DNA of 64,000 nt, taken from contig NZ_JAJOYU010000009.1 in NCBI RefSeq assembly GCF_021290985.1, positions 62,001-126,000 of the forward strand, in the 5' to 3' direction. The position numbers and the translations under genes were made by a program. This stretch comes from Rheinheimera soli (lineage in GTDB: Bacteria > Pseudomonadota > Gammaproteobacteria > Enterobacterales > Alteromonadaceae). The notes beneath the pieces were generated by a model that was not told the DNA's origin, did no database searches, and was given only the letters and a program-made list of their open reading frames with translations. Within the stretch, counting starts at the first letter, position 1. Each line of letters starts with the position of its first letter. This document shows, one piece after another, positions 62,440 to 64,000 of this stretch.

Positions 62440-63675
62440 CTAAAACACCTGAGATTTTTGTTTTACGGGTAATTTTAGTATCACAGATGTCTGGTTGCTG
62501 TTTGACAACCAGCTCACTTCTGCTCCAATGGCTTTAGCCCGGTGCAATTGACTGGCAAGCCCCCTGCCACCATTTTGTATAGCGTCAGTCAGTTCAAATC
62601 CACTCCCATTGTCAGTCACTATGACAACCACATAATCCCCGTCAAGACGAGTGCTTAGCGTTACTTCTGTGGCTTTGGTGTGTTTAATGATATTGGTGAA
62701 AGCTTCCTGCAAAATACGTAATACATGCAACGAAGTTCTGGGGTCAAGCCAATCCAGTGGAGGTATTTGCGCTACTTTCCAATGCAGTCGTACACCTGTG
62801 CTTTCAAGCCGCCCCCCTAAACGAAATCTCAAGGTGGCCAGCAGTAATAGCAAATCATCATCCACAGGCTCTATCGAATCAATGGCTAATTTCAAATCGT
62901 CGATGCAATCTTTCAGCACTCCGGCTAATTCGCCCGACTGCATTTTGCCATTTTCAACGACCCGCAACGCACTGACTAGGGACGAACCTAAACCATCATG
63001 CATTTCCTGCATCAGTCGTTGCCGTTCCTGCTCTAAAGTTTGAGATTTTTCAATAGCGCGTAATTTCGCATTGCTGCTGGCCAGTTCAAATTTCATAGTA
63101 ATAGTAGACAAGGTTGTTTTTGTACTATTAAACAGCTGGCCAAGTAAGGCCACAAAGAACAACAACACAGCCATGCACAACGAACGGTAACTGATGTCCT
63201 CCATACTCCAGAGTTTAGAGGTCATGCCAATTACCTGAGGCAGAGAAAACGCGAGATAAAACAGAGGCACAGGCGATAATGTTGCCAGGCTTCCGCCCAA
63301 CATACCGGCAAAAACGGCCATCAGTAAAACGCCTTCAACATCACTGACATTGCCAATTACCAACCAGGTGACCATCCCCCACATCATGCCGTCAACCAGA
63401 TGCAACAAGGTATAGAACAGGGCAATTCGGCGGGTGTTTGCACCCAGTGAAGGCTGTTTCAGATAGTACCAGCTATAAAGCTGCAATAGCAGGTTTGACG
63501 ATATAGTGGCCACAGCCCACCAATGCAGATAAGGCGTGTTCACTTCGTTGGACAGATTCCACCAGATCAGTAAACAAATAGGAATAATCACTATCGTGCT
63601 GCGAAAATGCCTCATCACCAATGTCAGTTGTTCCTGCAGTATCGGGTTTTCAGCAAAACGAAAAGGATTATGCAT
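62440..63675 (-). CDS. Membrane sensor histidine kinase, NarX/DesK-like
   Basis: A 411-residue kinase. Six hydrophobic helices (about 30-195) form an unusual membrane sensor without a periplasmic domain. The HisKA_3 region has phospho-His in MQEMHDGLGSSLVSALRV, and the ATPase domain has LQEAFTNIIKHTKATE and VTDNGSGFEL with GGRGLASQLHRAKAIGAE. HisKA_3 kinases pair with LuxR-type regulators, and one is encoded 58 bases downstream. The input signal is unknown; ligand binding inside the membrane is a guess. Confidence 0.83.
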   Translation of the reverse strand: MHNPFRFAENPILQEQLTLVMRHFRSTIVIIPICLLIWWNLSNEVNTPYLHWWAVATISSNLLLQLYSWYYLKQPSLGANTRRIALFYTLLHLVDGMMWGMVTWLVIGNVSDVEGVLLMAVFAGMLGGSLATLSPVPLFYLAFSLPQVIGMTSKLWSMEDISYRSLCMAVLLFFVALLGQLFNSTKTTLSTITMKFELASSNAKLRAIEKSQTLEQERQRLMQEMHDGLGSSLVSALRVVENGKMQSGELAGVLKDCIDDLKLAIDSIEPVDDDLLLLLATLRFRLGGRLESTGVRLHWKVAQIPPLDWLDPRTSLHVLRILQEAFTNIIKHTKATEVTLSTRLDGDYVVVIVTDNGSGFELTDAIQNGGRGLASQLHRAKAIGAEVSWLSNSNQTSVILKLPVKQKSQVF

Positions 63676-63733
63676 TTTTGATATTCAGATACATTCGGCG
63701 TCTTTGTCCATTGATGGATTGCAAAAGAAAGGG

Positions 63734-64000
63734 CTATTTGTCCAGCAAACCCTGGATCCGAGCTTCATAGATAGCCTCAGTTTTGGAGTTCACTTTGAGT
63801 TTGGCATAAATACGCCTGACAAAAGTAAGCACTGTATGATGCGAAACTGACAGCAATGCCGCAATTTCATTCGAGGTAAAGCCTTTGGTAATGAGTTCCA
63901 GCACTTCTTGTTCACGGGCCGAAAGCGTAACACAGCTTTCCCCTGCCGACGGCAAATTTTTAACCAATATCTGTTCTGGTCGAAACCTCATGAGGATCTT
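63734..64000 (-). CDS. LuxR-type response regulator, 5' end cut by window
   Basis: The last 88 residues of a response regulator of the NarL/FixJ class. Visible is the helix-turn-helix LSAREQEVLELITKGFTSNE followed by LLSVSHHTVLTFVRRIYAKL. The frame stays open to the right edge, so the receiver domain and true start lie outside. It probably partners the histidine kinase at 62440, whose gene follows it on the minus strand. Confidence 0.85.
   Translation of the reverse strand, partial: KILMRFRPEQILVKNLPSAGESCVTLSAREQEVLELITKGFTSNEIAALLSVSHHTVLTFVRRIYAKLKVNSKTEAIYEARIQGLLDK

Noticed and set aside
1-64000. CRISPR arrays, insertion sequences, prophage or integrase genes
   Set aside because: No regularly spaced repeats and no transposase or integrase motif was seen on reading through.

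Overview
The window is chromosomal DNA of a Gram-negative gammaproteobacterium, most likely an aquatic Rheinheimera/Alishewanella/Shewanella-type organism. This placement is an inference from gene content and order: uvrY-uvrC-pgsA-tRNA(Gly-Cys-Leu), ccoNOQP-fixHIS-fnr-uspE-ttcA, thrS-infC-rpmI-rplT, yeaC next to a DUF349 gene, and several DUF families (2987, 2989, 3080) known mainly from marine gammaproteobacteria. I see no prophage, insertion sequence, integrase or CRISPR array. Almost all of it reads as core genome, with short accessory patches at about 56.7-61.1 kb and possibly 43.8-45.0 kb.

Layout, left to right. 0-7.8 kb: the end of rluF, then a C4-dicarboxylate module (dctB-dctD two-component system, a sigma-54 promoter, dctA, a porin, and an SLC13-type symporter). 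7.8-11.9 kb: a four-gene tRNA operon behind pgsA, uvrC and uvrY, then tRNA-Ser. 12-20.6 kb: ansA, a 900-residue glutamine-rich DUF349 protein with its YeaC-like partner, a zinc-ribbon membrane protein, an M14 carboxypeptidase, a long GAPDH, a lipoprotein and msrB. 20.7-31.4 kb: central carbohydrate and glycogen metabolism (gnd, glgX, glgB, malQ, a second GAPDH, a hexose-phosphate mutarotase). HexR-like palindromes lie in front of both GAPDH genes. 31.7-41.5 kb: cbb3 cytochrome oxidase with its assembly genes and the oxygen regulator fnr, then uspE and ttcA.

41.6-49.8 kb: mixed single genes (DTW protein, DUF2987 protein, Bax-like glucosaminidase, DUF4097-like protein, LRAT-like protein, alaA, yfbR, a zinc-type CDF exporter, a lysozyme-like protein, an EamA exporter). 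49.9-53.1 kb: the translation operon thrS-infC-rpmI-rplT, in which infC begins with the rare codon ATT. 53.4-56.7 kb: a small CPXCG protein, ribE, a MATE exporter and a DUF3080 lipoprotein. 56.7-61.1 kb: a hairpin-rich spacer, a tight four-gene operon of three unrecognised proteins plus a minimal J-domain protein, and a hipBA kinase/antitoxin pair with a perfect operator palindrome. 61.1-64 kb: cheV, then a membrane histidine kinase and the end of a LuxR-type response regulator.

The strongest candidate for an undescribed system is the J-domain operon at 56911-59452. The best regulatory stories are the sigma-54/DctD-controlled transport module, the HexR-like control of the glycolytic/glycogen block, and a strong hairpin terminator between infC and rpmI. 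All function calls come from reading motifs and recalled families; no search was run.
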